From Acidobacteriota bacterium (GTDB lineage Bacteria; Acidobacteriota; Polarisedimenticolia; J045), in the NCBI GenBank assembly GCA_020350085.1, contig CP070706.1:3061784-3075376 (forward strand): DNA of 13,593 bases, given 5' to 3'. This document shows positions 7,262-13,593 of the stretch, in pieces. Position numbers and translations under genes: made by a program. Numbering within the stretch: position 1 is the first letter of the stretch; every line of letters starts with the position of its first letter. The notes under the pieces were generated by a model. It searched no databases. It was not told where the DNA came from and was given only the letters and a program-made list of their open reading frames with translations.

Positions 7262-7727
7262 TTATTGTGATGTCGTCGTGGCGTGCGCGGCGCGCAGCTC
7301 GGTCGCGCACTCGCGAATCTCGCTCAGGTCGCGCAGCATCTCGCTCCAGCCGTACCACGGCGCGTAGTCCGGGTTGGCGTGAAACGTGCCTTGGAACGCG
7401 CGCATGCGATGCTCGAGGTGCATCTCGAACGGCTTCTGCTCGCTCACACTCGGCGCATCGTGGAACGTCAGCAGGTCGGGAAACGGGTGAGCGTAGCTCT
7501 CCGGCTTCGCCAGCAGCCGACCCCTCGGCCTTGAGACGTGCCACGGCCGCCTCGTCCTTCAAACCGAGTCTGTGGTAACCCCCGCAGCCCTTCATTCCGG
7601 CGCCCATCGCCAGCGGCAGCCCGAGTGTCGTCGGCATCGCCTCGTGGGAAGCCCAAGCGAGCGCGTGCTTTCCGCGCGAGAACTGATCGAGCTCAACACC
7701 ACGGGGCGGATCATCTTCGGCCTCCCT
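7262..7727 (-). pseudogene. Decayed multihaem cytochrome c remnant, hydroxylamine oxidoreductase-like (tentative)
   Basis: On the minus strand a natural-looking protein is split over two frames. The upstream part reads KHALAWASHEAMPTT, GLPLAMGAGMKGCGGYHRLG, then KDEAAVARLKAEG. The downstream part reads RLLAKPESYAHPFPDLLTFH, MHLEHRMRAFQGTFHANPDY, APWYGWSEMLRDLSEI. Deleting one base from the run CCCC at 7521-7524 joins them as KAEGRLLAKPE. The KHALAW segment and CGG-x-H resemble octahaem HAO-type cytochromes, from memory of that family. In them the motif is CxxCH, whereas here Cys TGC has become Tyr TAC by a single change (plus-strand base 7576). The family's remaining haem motifs are absent, so the centre and the 5' part have been deleted; the 5' boundary is uncertain. 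Frameshift, lost haem ligation and internal deletion together mark a pseudogene. The exact family is my least certain point here. Confidence 0.5.
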
Positions 7728-7788
7728 TTTGCAGCTCGGCGGCAGCGTTTCTACGGGCTCGGGAGGCCTGATCATGAACGACTTACGG

Positions 7789-7794
7789 TATACT
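7789..7794 (+). promoter_or_regulatory. Possible -10 box (TATACT) for the small ORF at 7832
   Basis: TATACT matches the sigma-70 -10 consensus at five of six positions and lies 37 bp before the start codon of the small protein gene, in a locally AT-richer stretch. No convincing -35 hexamer is visible at the proper spacing, so this is only a candidate. Confidence 0.25.
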
Positions 7795-7831
7795 TTGACT
7801 GCCGTCGCTCGGACGACTTCCGGGGAGTGCC

Positions 7832-8029
7832 ATGATTCGACTCGACCTCAGCCACGACGAGCGGAGCATCTTGACGACCGTGCTCGATAGCTATCTGTCC
7901 GATCTCCGCATGGAGATCGCCGACACGGACAGCATGGACTTTCGAGACATGCTCAAGCAGCGCAAGCAAGTGATCATCAAGGTGCTCGACGCGGTCCGAC
8001 CGCCTTCTCGCCACGCGGTCAACGAGTGA
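7832..8029 (+). CDS. Small conserved-looking helical protein, function unknown
   Basis: This 65-residue protein is probably cytoplasmic, with no signal peptide or membrane helix. It reads MIRLDLSHDERSILTTVLDS, then YLSDLRMEIADTDSMDFRDM, then LKQRKQVIIKVLDAV. The pattern is of two or three amphipathic helices, with charged residues spaced as in a helical hairpin. The motif LSDLRxEIxxTDxxxFRxxLK is one I recall from small hypothetical proteins in many GC-rich bacteria, so I take it as a real gene. GGGGAG at 7822-7827 gives a ribosome binding site at good spacing. It is the only intact gene between two minus-strand gene remnants, so no operon context helps with function. Confidence 0.7.
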   Translation: MIRLDLSHDERSILTTVLDSYLSDLRMEIADTDSMDFRDMLKQRKQVIIKVLDAVRPPSRHAVNE

Positions 8030-8032
8030 GCG

Positions 8033-8226
8033 TCAGTACGGTTTGTGCGCCACGAGGAGAAGGTGTGCGCTGACGCCGATCAGCGCGGGTTCCTGCTCGA
8101 TGCTTCGGACGGCGTCGAGTAGCTGCTGCCAGCGAGCGTCTTCGGATGCACGCCGTCCCAGATCGGCAAGAAGCCAGCCAGGCCCCTCCAGTTTAAAGAC
8201 CGCTTCATCGGCGAAGCACGGTTTAC
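8033..8226 (-). pseudogene. 3' remnant of a SAM-dependent methyltransferase-like gene
   Basis: The minus strand encodes a natural-looking C-terminus of 63 residues: KPCFADEAVFKLEGPGWLLA, DLGRRASEDARWQQLLDAVR, SIEQEPALIGVSAHLLLVAH, KPY, then a stop. The WQxLLDAxRxIExEPxLxGxSAHLLLVAxK ending is, from memory, typical of class I SAM-dependent methyltransferases in GC-rich bacteria. No SAM-binding GxGxG motif is present. The open frame continues to the right, but only as the antisense of the amidase gene, so the 5' three quarters are missing. The fragment fills the gap between the small ORF (ends 8029) and the amidase start (8246) almost exactly. It is probably non-functional. The family assignment rests on a short stretch. 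Confidence 0.45.
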
Positions 8227-8229
8227 AAT
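8224..8229 (+). promoter_or_regulatory. Possible -10 box (TACAAT) for the amidase; transcript may be nearly leaderless
   Basis: TACAAT matches the -10 consensus at five of six positions and ends 16 bp before the ATG at 8246, leaving a leader of only about ten bases. No Shine-Dalgarno sequence is visible before this ATG, which agrees with leaderless or short-leader initiation. A -35 box is not recognisable. Confidence 0.3.
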
Positions 8230-8245
8230 CTCGCGCGGATCGTTC

Positions 8246-9667
8246 ATGCCCGAGCTTCGACATCCGATCGGCCCGCTCAGCGACGTGGCGCGCGCCCTGC
8301 GCAGCGGCACCGTCCGCGCCTCGCAGTTGGTCGAGCTCGCCGCGGATCGTCACGCCGTGCTTGGCGAGCGCTTGCGAGCCTACGTCAGCTTTGACGCCGC
8401 CGCTGCGCGCCAGCAAGCGCGCGAAGCCGATGCGGCGTTCGCCGTGGGGACCGACGCCGGACCGCTCCAAGGAATCCCCTGCTCGGTGAAGGACCTGTAC
8501 GCCGTAGCCGGCTTTCCGACGTACGCCGGATCGCCACACCGCCTGCCCGCGGCGTGGGAGAAGGAAGGCCCGCTCGTCGGTCGTCTGCGCCAGCAGCTCG
8601 CCGTGATCACCGGCAAGACGCACACCGTCGAGTTCGCCTTCGGCGGCTTGGGAACCAATCCCCACTGGCCCATCGCACGCAATCCCTGGGATGCGACGGC
8701 CGAGCGCGTCGCTGGTGGCTCGAGCGCCGGCGCCGGCATCAGCCTGCTCGAAGGCTCAGCGCTCGTTGCTCTCGGAACCGACACGGCCGGCTCGGTCCGC
8801 ATTCCGGCGAGCTTCGCCGGTGTGGTCGGGCTGAAGACGAGCGCGGGGCGCTGGCCGACGGGAGGGATCGTTCCTCTGAGCCCGACGCTCGACACGGCTG
8901 GATTGCTCGCGCGCACGGTCGCGGACGCGGGCTTCGCCTTCGAGGCACTCGATGGTCATCATGCTGAGCCCTCGACCGAGCGTACGGGGCGGCGTTGGCG
9001 CCTTGGCGTGCCGGAGCAGCTCGTTTGGGACGATTGCGGCGCCGGTGTGGCCGAATCCGTGCAGGCGGCGCTCAGCGAGATCGAAGCCCGGGGGGTCGCC
9101 TGCCGCGCGCTGATCGTCCCGGAAATCCTCGGAGCGCACGAGCTGTTTCTGGCCGGAGGCCCCGTCGCCGCCGAGCTGTGGGAGTTTCTCACCCGCGAGC
9201 TTCCGGATTGGATCCCGACGCTCGATCCGAACGTCGGCGGACGGCTCGGCTCAGCAGCCGAGATCGGCGCTGCCGAGTACGAGGCGCGCGTCGAGCGGCT
9301 GCGCGAGCTGGCGCTTGCCGTCTCCTCGCGCTTCGAGGGCCCGACTGGAGTCGAAAGAGTCGATGCCTGGGTCATGCCGACCGTACCGATCGGTGCCCCC
9401 TTGCTCGACGACGTCGCGACGCGCGCCGGATACCGCCAGGCGAACCTGCTCGCGCTGCGCAACACGGCGCTTGCGAATTATCTCGGCCTGTGCGCGCTGA
9501 GCCTGCCGGTCGGGCTCGACGCGAGCGGGCTTCCCGTGGGTCTACAGCTGCTCGCCCCTCACGGTGAGGAGAGGCGCCTACTCGCGCTCGGCATCGACGT
9601 CGAATCGTGGCTCGGGACCGGCGCCCAGCGGCTCGGCATCCCGCCGCTGCTGCATTCGTCTCTCTAA
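8246..9667 (+). CDS. Amidase-signature family hydrolase
   Basis: This 473-residue cytoplasmic enzyme hydrolyses an amide bond by the Ser-cisSer-Lys mechanism of the amidase signature family (relatives include GatA, AtzF, FAAH and malonamidase). The catalytic residues are visible: Lys82 in GIPCSVKDLY, the cis-Ser at 159 in the glycine/serine loop VAGGSSAGAG, and nucleophile Ser183 in GTDTAGSVRIPA. The Ser-Ser spacing of 24 equals that in FAAH (217/241). Substrate-side elements include VGLKTSAGRWPTGGIVPLSP and the late LSLPVGLDASGLPVGLQLLA. The length is normal. No GatB or GatC lies nearby, so a role in tRNA-Gln amidation is unlikely. The ring-opening urea amidolyase and allophanate partners are also missing, leaving the substrate open. 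It is followed after 74 bp by the alanine dehydrogenase homologue on the same strand. No strong ribosome binding site precedes the ATG. Confidence 0.88.
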   Translation: MPELRHPIGPLSDVARALRSGTVRASQLVELAADRHAVLGERLRAYVSFDAAAARQQAREADAAFAVGTDAGPLQGIPCSVKDLYAVAGFPTYAGSPHRLPAAWEKEGPLVGRLRQQLAVITGKTHTVEFAFGGLGTNPHWPIARNPWDATAERVAGGSSAGAGISLLEGSALVALGTDTAGSVRIPASFAGVVGLKTSAGRWPTGGIVPLSPTLDTAGLLARTVADAGFAFEALDGHHAEPSTERTGRRWRLGVPEQLVWDDCGAGVAESVQAALSEIEARGVACRALIVPEILGAHELFLAGGPVAAELWEFLTRELPDWIPTLDPNVGGRLGSAAEIGAAEYEARVERLRELALAVSSRFEGPTGVERVDAWVMPTVPIGAPLLDDVATRAGYRQANLLALRNTALANYLGLCALSLPVGLDASGLPVGLQLLAPHGEERRLLALGIDVESWLGTGAQRLGIPPLLHSSL

Positions 9668-9741
9668 CCCGCTTGGCGCAGCTACGAAGATCCGTCCGCG
9701 CGCGCTATGCTGTCGAGTCCCAGCCGATGGAGGACGGCGGC

Positions 9742-10860
9742 ATGAAGATCGGTGTGCCTTTGGAGACCACTCACCACGAGCATCGTGTCGGGCTGACGCC
9801 GCTCGGCTGCCGGCGATTGATCGACGAGGGCCACGAGCTGTTCGTGGAGAGCTTCGCGGGGCAAGACAGCCGATTTCAGAACGAGGACTACATCGAGGCC
9901 GGAGCCCGAGTGGTCCATGCCACCGACGAGATCTACGTGCAGACGGGGCTCGTGTGTCGCGTCGGTGAGCTGACGGCCGACGAAGTGGCCTTGCTTCCGG
10001 ACGGTTGCGCCGTTTGCGGCTTCATGCACATGGCCGTCGCCCCCGCGGAGGTGCTCGCTGCGCTCGCCGCGCGCAAGATCACCGTCATCGGCTACGAGAT
10101 CATCGAGGAGTCCGACGGCTGCCGGCCCGTGCTCACGTCGCTGAGCGAGATCGCCGGGCAGCTCGCCGTGCACACCGCCTCGCACCTGCTCACGCGCGCC
10201 GCTGGGGGGCGCGGCATCGTGTTCGGTGGTATCCCGGGCGTTCCCGCGGCCACAGTCGTCGTTCTCGGCGCCGGTACGGCCGGACGCGCCGCCGCGCGCA
10301 TGGCGCTGGCGGCGGGCGCTCACGTGATCGTCATCGACGATCAGCTCGAGATGCTACGGATGACGCTGCACGACGTCTCGCGCGATATCGTCACCGCCAG
10401 CGCCTCGGCGGCCAACCTCGAGAAATTCACGCGCGTCGCCGACGTGCTGATCGGGGCCGTCGCCATACCCGGTGCGCGCGCGCCGTTCGTGATCACCGAA
10501 GCGATGGTCCGGCGCATGAAGGCCGGCAGCGTGGTGATCGACTTGTCGATCGATCAGGGGGGTTGCCTCGAGACCAGCCGCCCGACCACCCTCAACGAGC
10601 CCACCTACGACGTGGACGGCGTCGTGCACTACTGCGTGCCGAATATGACGGCGAACGTGCCGCGAACCGCCTCACGCGCGATCTCCCTGGCAGCCTTGCC
10701 CTACCTGCGCGAGATCGCGAGCAAGGGCATCGACGAGGCCCTTCGCTCGCGGCCGGCCTTGGCGCGCGGCGTTTACCTGTACCGCGGCCAGCTCGTCAAC
10801 GCGCCCGCGGCGGCCGCACTCGACGTGGTCGCCACGCCGTTGGCGGCGCTGCTTCGTTGA
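9742..10860 (+). CDS. Alanine dehydrogenase homologue lacking the pyruvate-binding lysine
   Basis: This 372-residue protein aligns almost without gaps to alanine dehydrogenase (Mycobacterium Ald, 371 residues), the NAD-dependent enzyme that interconverts L-alanine with pyruvate and ammonia. The ATG at 9742 gives the family N-terminus MKIGVPLETT and has GGAGG at 9729-9733; the frame is open further upstream to a GTG at 9607, but that would lie inside the amidase gene. Conserved residues are Arg15, catalytic His96 (FMHMA), the nucleotide loop GAGTAG (176-181) with Asp199, catalytic Asp271 (SIDQGGC), and the Asn301-Met302 pair. Lys75, which binds the pyruvate carboxylate in the family, falls in the segment LVCRVGEL and is glycine here; the family reads LLKVKEP. 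Either the substrate differs or another residue has taken over. NAD preference is inferred from Asp199. It is probably read from its own or the amidase promoter. Confidence 0.85.
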   Translation: MKIGVPLETTHHEHRVGLTPLGCRRLIDEGHELFVESFAGQDSRFQNEDYIEAGARVVHATDEIYVQTGLVCRVGELTADEVALLPDGCAVCGFMHMAVAPAEVLAALAARKITVIGYEIIEESDGCRPVLTSLSEIAGQLAVHTASHLLTRAAGGRGIVFGGIPGVPAATVVVLGAGTAGRAAARMALAAGAHVIVIDDQLEMLRMTLHDVSRDIVTASASAANLEKFTRVADVLIGAVAIPGARAPFVITEAMVRRMKAGSVVIDLSIDQGGCLETSRPTTLNEPTYDVDGVVHYCVPNMTANVPRTASRAISLAALPYLREIASKGIDEALRSRPALARGVYLYRGQLVNAPAAAALDVVATPLAALLR

Positions 10861-10906
10861 TTTCGATGAGACAGGATGCTTTCGAGGTCGAGCGCGGGGG
10901 GACGTC

Positions 10907-11452
10907 ATGACGCGCGAGCAAGCGGATCAGATTCTGCGCGAGTGGACCAAGACCGAAGCGCTGCTGCGCCACGCACGCAGCGTCGAGCTGGTGATGCGGG
11001 CGCTGGCGCGCCGCTATGGCGAGAACGAGGACCAGTGGGGCCTCGCCGGGCTGCTTCACGACGCCGACTACGAGGCGTTTCCCGACGAGCACCCGAACAG
11101 GATCGTCGGCCGGCTTCGCGAGCTCGAAGAAGAGGAGCTGGCTTACGCCATCAGTGCGCACTACACGAAGTGGGGCCATCCGCAGCGCTCGCTGATGGAC
11201 AAGGCGCTGCTCGCGGCCGACGAGCTGACCGGATTCGTCGGCGCCGCCAGCCTCGTGCGCCCCGAGGGGCTGACCGGCATGAAGCCGAAGTCCGTGATCA
11301 AGAAGCTCAAGGACAAGGCGTTCGCGCGCAAGGTCGATCGCGACGAGATCCGGATCGGCGCCGAGCAGCTCGGTATCGAGCTTCGGGAACTCGTCGAGCT
11401 GATCATCGACACGTTGCGAGAGCACAAGGACGAGCTCGGGCTTCCGGGTTGA
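10907..11452 (+). CDS. HD-domain putative phosphohydrolase
   Basis: This 181-residue protein belongs to the small stand-alone HD (HDIG-type) predicted metal-dependent phosphohydrolases. The metal-binding signature is visible: His22 in LLRHARSVE, the HD pair His51-Asp52 in GLLHDADYE, His62, His85 in AISAHY, and Asp105 in LLAADELTGF. The C-terminal half has the subfamily-typical KSVIKKLKDKAFARKV (about 125-140) and a helical tail with LGIELRELVELIID. The natural substrate of this subfamily is not known to me; nucleotides are a common guess. The ribosome binding site is the purine run GGGGGGA about 6 bp before ATG. The gap to the alanine dehydrogenase homologue is 46 bp with no terminator, so the two are probably co-transcribed. 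Confidence 0.85.
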   Translation: MTREQADQILREWTKTEALLRHARSVELVMRALARRYGENEDQWGLAGLLHDADYEAFPDEHPNRIVGRLRELEEEELAYAISAHYTKWGHPQRSLMDKALLAADELTGFVGAASLVRPEGLTGMKPKSVIKKLKDKAFARKVDRDEIRIGAEQLGIELRELVELIIDTLREHKDELGLPG

Positions 11453-11505
11453 ACTCGCGGCCCTGTCGGCTAACGAATCTATAAGCCAGCGCCAGCACGC
11501 CCCTT

Positions 11506-11524
11506 CCGGGTTAACCCGGGTTAA
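11506..11524. promoter_or_regulatory. Two overlapping perfect palindromes, possible operator
   Basis: CCGGGTTAACCCGG (11506-11519) and TTAACCCGGGTTAA (11511-11524) are both perfect 14-bp palindromes sharing nine bases. They lie in the 142-bp gap between the HD gene and the small secreted protein gene, downstream of a possible -10 box TATAAG at 11480-11485. There is no loop, so they do not form a good terminator hairpin; overlapping dyads fit better with binding of a dimeric regulator. A GTGTTTTTG stretch follows at 11532-11540. Function is inference. Confidence 0.35.
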
Positions 11525-11594
11525 GCTTCGCGGTGTTTTTGTACGACTCAACGAGCATCGATCGATTAGACGGTGCATTCGACGGGAGGCATTC

Positions 11595-12035
11595 ATGAGA
11601 CACTCGATGCGTCTTGCAGTGTTGTTCGTCAGCCTGCTCGCCTTTGACACACCGGCAACACAGGCGCAGGCAGAACCTCCTCCGCACGAGCCGGGCAGCT
11701 ACATTGTGTCGCTCTATCACGCCGCTCCGGGCAAGCAGCTCGATTTTCTCGAATGGATGGCGGCGCGGGCGGCGCTCTCCAAGCAGGCCGGCGTGGCACC
11801 GGCGATGTGGTTCGTGCACCAGGACGGTGACTCGTGGGACTATCTCGCAATCGCGCCGGTGACGACTCCCGAGCAAGACAAGAAGATCGAGGAACTGGCG
11901 AAGAAAAAGAACCTGCCGACCGGCTTCGCGGCGGGTCTCGAGCTTCGCCAGTACATCCTGAAGCACACCGACACGTTCAGCTGGGGCCCGATCTCCGTCG
12001 AGGAACTGATCCAGGCGGCCAAGGGCGGCAACTAG
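11595..12035 (+). CDS. Small secreted protein of unknown function, possible dimeric alpha/beta-barrel fold
   Basis: This protein of 146 residues has a signal peptide (LAVLFVSLLAF, cleavage probably after AQA at residue 26). The mature part reads PGSYIVSLYHAAPGKQLDFL, with EWMAARAALSKQAGV, then AMWFVHQDGDSWDYLAIAPV, and ends with LRQYILKHTDTFSWGPISVE. The strand-helix-strand rhythm and the YHAAPGK segment recall NIPSNAP/EthD-like ferredoxin-fold barrels. I also recall similar secreted proteins, of no known role, with DSWDYLAIxPV and HTDTxxxGP. The start is supported by GGGAGG at 11584-11589. No cysteine, metal motif or lipobox is seen. It is probably monocistronic. Confidence 0.7.
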   Translation: MRHSMRLAVLFVSLLAFDTPATQAQAEPPPHEPGSYIVSLYHAAPGKQLDFLEWMAARAALSKQAGVAPAMWFVHQDGDSWDYLAIAPVTTPEQDKKIEELAKKKNLPTGFAAGLELRQYILKHTDTFSWGPISVEELIQAAKGGN

Positions 12036-12342
12036 CGCCGCCCCTCTCGCTGGTCGGCCGAAACCGTCGCGATACGCGACGAAGATCGAGCCTCCCACCT
12101 CGAGCAAAATCGGGGCGGATGCCGCGTAAATGGCTAACCACGTGACGTTGGCGGGTATGGCCGTCGAGCGTGGTAGCCTGCTCTCGACCCGCATGTCTGT
12201 GTTCCCGGGCGCCCGTGCAGCAGCCGAAACGCGCTTTCTCGGAACGCCCGCTCGGTTGCTCTCGTCGGCCCCTCGTCGTCCGTGCCGGCTCGCGGTGGAA
12301 ACGATCGCTTCGATGCAACGCCGGCGTGGACAGGAGAACGTC
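12036..12342. other. Intergenic stretch of about 300 bp without a supported gene
   Basis: No reading frame here has a ribosome binding site or a recognisable product. A short hairpin follows the preceding gene (12066-12080). On the minus strand one frame reads AIYAASAPILLEVGGSIFVA then YRDGFGR (about 12060-12145), which looks more natural than random antisense, but it lacks a supported start and runs into the neighbouring gene. AGGAG at 12332-12336 belongs to the next gene. No clear promoter was found. Confidence 0.5.
12066..12080 (+). terminator. Short perfect hairpin after the small secreted protein gene
   Basis: GTCGCG-ATA-CGCGAC is a perfect six-pair stem with a three-base loop, 30 bp beyond the stop at 12035. 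There is no T-tract after it, so it is at most a weak or factor-dependent terminator, or a 3' stabilising hairpin. Confidence 0.25.
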
Positions 12343-13593
12343 ATGCCCTCGACTCGAATGCTCCGCGCCGTCGCTGCCGCGCTCGCGATACTGCTGCCAG
12401 GACTCGCCCACGCGCAGTGCGTCGCCGACGCCTACGAACCAGACGACGCGTGCATCGCCTCGCCCACCGTTCTGCGCGGCTCGGATCGGCAGGCGCACGA
12501 CTTCTGCGATGATGCCGAGGATTGGGCGCGCTTCGAAGCCTGTGCTGGTCGCGAGTACATCATCGAGACGGACGCTCTCGGCAGCGCGGCCGACACGGTG
12601 CTCGAGCTGTTCGATCGGGACTGCCTCACCCTGCTGGCCTCGGATGACGACGGGGGCGTCGGCAACGCCTCGCGCCTGAGCTGGACGGCTCCGAGCGACG
12701 GCGTCTACCACGTGCGCGTGCGACAGGCAGATGGCTCGCTCGGCGAAGATCGCGTGTACGAGCTCCTGCTCGACGGCGACACGACCGGCTGCTCGGCTTG
12801 GGCATTCAGCTACGTCGCGATGATCGACTCGTACGACCAAGCTCTCTTCGCTCGGCAGCTTCACGATGGCGGCATGGTCTTTGCCGGCGACGGTGGAGCG
12901 TTCGATGCCTTCGTGGCGCGAACCGATCCCGATGGCGAGCTGCGGAGCACGACGCAGCTGAGTTCACCGGGCGAGGAGGGAGCGAGCGACGTGCTGGAAG
13001 CCCCGGACGGGGGCCTGATCGTCGCAGGCTATCGAGACGACGGGAGTGGGCATGGTAGCGACTTGTGGCTCGTGAAACTCGATCCCGCCGGTGAATCGGT
13101 CTGGCAGCGCGCGTATCGCACGGCCTATGACGAGCCCGCTCCGGGCGCCAACTACGTCCGCATGCGGTTCACGCCCACAGGCGAGCTCGCGCTGATCAGC
13201 AGCGGGAATCACCCCGACACGTTGCGCGACATGGTGTTCATGCTCGTGGACAGCGGCGACGGTAGCTTGTTGGGGCAACGCCGTTTCGGCGGGGACTCGA
13301 TCGATTCGGGTTACGGCATCGACGTGCTCCCGGACGGAGGTTTCGTTCTCGCCGGCAGCACGCAGTCGTTCTCGACCACGCCGGTGCCCGACGGGTGGAT
13401 CGTTCGGCTCGATGCCGACTTGAACGTCCTGTGGCAATCCGTTTACGGCGGTCCTCATCACGACGAGTTTCGTTCCGTGCGGGCGACGGCAGACGGCGGT
13501 TTCGTCGCCGCCGGCGGGGCCGATCCTGACGGGAGCGGCCTTTACGACTTCTGGATGGTCAAGCTCGATGCCGCGGGCACGATCGAGTGGCAG
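12343..13593 (+). CDS. Secreted PPC-domain protein with beta-propeller-like repeats (partial, runs off the window)
   Basis: The frame opens at ATG 12343 with AGGAG 7 bp upstream and stays open through the last base, giving 417 residues with no stop. The signal peptide is AVAAALAILLPGLAHA, with cleavage after residue 24. Residues about 27-145 look like a bacterial pre-peptidase C-terminal (PPC) domain: DAYEPDDACIAS, then AEDWARFEACAGREYIIETD, DTVLELFDRDC, and TAPSDGVYHVRVRQA. The domain is rich in paired cysteines. From about residue 150 there are repeated blades of the type DLWLVKLDPAGESVWQRAY and DFWMVKLDAAGTIEWQ, alternating with PDGGFVLAGS and ADGGFVAAGG. These are typical of extracellular beta-propeller proteins with delta-60-like repeats. 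The function is probably surface or secreted binding; no catalytic residues are seen in the part present. PPC domains are usually C-terminal, so an N-terminal one is slightly unusual. Confidence 0.8.
   Translation, partial: MPSTRMLRAVAAALAILLPGLAHAQCVADAYEPDDACIASPTVLRGSDRQAHDFCDDAEDWARFEACAGREYIIETDALGSAADTVLELFDRDCLTLLASDDDGGVGNASRLSWTAPSDGVYHVRVRQADGSLGEDRVYELLLDGDTTGCSAWAFSYVAMIDSYDQALFARQLHDGGMVFAGDGGAFDAFVARTDPDGELRSTTQLSSPGEEGASDVLEAPDGGLIVAGYRDDGSGHGSDLWLVKLDPAGESVWQRAYRTAYDEPAPGANYVRMRFTPTGELALISSGNHPDTLRDMVFMLVDSGDGSLLGQRRFGGDSIDSGYGIDVLPDGGFVLAGSTQSFSTTPVPDGWIVRLDADLNVLWQSVYGGPHHDEFRSVRATADGGFVAAGGADPDGSGLYDFWMVKLDAAGTIEWQ

Noticed and set aside
8033..8665. The full 210-residue minus-strand frame as an intact gene
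   Set aside because: Only the last 63 or so residues look like protein. The remainder is antisense to the catalytic amidase gene and lacks any motif.
9607..9741. Upstream GTG start at 9607 for the alanine dehydrogenase homologue
   Set aside because: It would overlap the end of the amidase gene and add 45 residues absent from the family. ATG at 9742 has a good ribosome binding site and the standard family N-terminus.
11511..12344. Minus-strand frame containing AIYAASAPILLEVGGSIFVA
   Set aside because: The short stretch looks protein-like, but the frame overlaps the well-supported secreted protein gene, has no ribosome binding site or domain, and the rest is typical antisense composition.

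Overview
The window is GC-rich, densely coded bacterial chromosome, with almost all genes on the + strand. It carries GldF/GldG-type auxiliary ABC transport genes, a large secreted HExxH protein with PKD- and FN3-like ends, a pre-peptidase C-terminal domain followed by beta-propeller-like repeats, and short structured intergenic repeats. Together with a decayed gene resembling a multihaem cytochrome, this suits an environmental Acidobacteriota, Myxococcota or related deltaproteobacterial-type lineage. That placement is inference; no marker gene is present.

Layout. (1) 1-4247 is an ABC export-type operon: the last codons of an upstream gene (probably the ATPase), a GldF/NosY-type permease, a GldG-like extracytoplasmic subunit, and a DUF4340 protein. 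The GldG-like gene is broken by an AT-rich insert of about 312 bp. The insert is bounded by a 6-bp direct repeat (ATCGTC at 2345 and 2657), and removing one repeat plus the insert restores an uninterrupted frame. (2) 4253-7259 holds a 901-residue secreted putative zinc metalloprotease, flanked by two related 93/94-bp palindromic repeats that can fold into multi-hairpin structures. (3) 7260-8245 is a gene graveyard around one small intact gene. It has a minus-strand remnant resembling a HAO-type multihaem cytochrome, with a frameshift and a haem-motif Cys changed to Tyr, then a 65-residue conserved-looking small protein, then the 3' end of a minus-strand methyltransferase-like gene. (4) 8246-11452 holds three co-directional cytoplasmic enzymes: an amidase-signature hydrolase, an alanine dehydrogenase homologue lacking the pyruvate-binding Lys75, and an HD-domain putative phosphohydrolase. 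(5) 11453-13593 has two secreted proteins: a small one of unknown function, and a long PPC/beta-propeller protein that runs off the window.

The best candidates for something undescribed are the small insert in the gldG-like gene, the pair of multi-hairpin repeats, and the alanine dehydrogenase variant. I see no CRISPR array, tRNA, rRNA, transposase, integrase or recognisable defence system.
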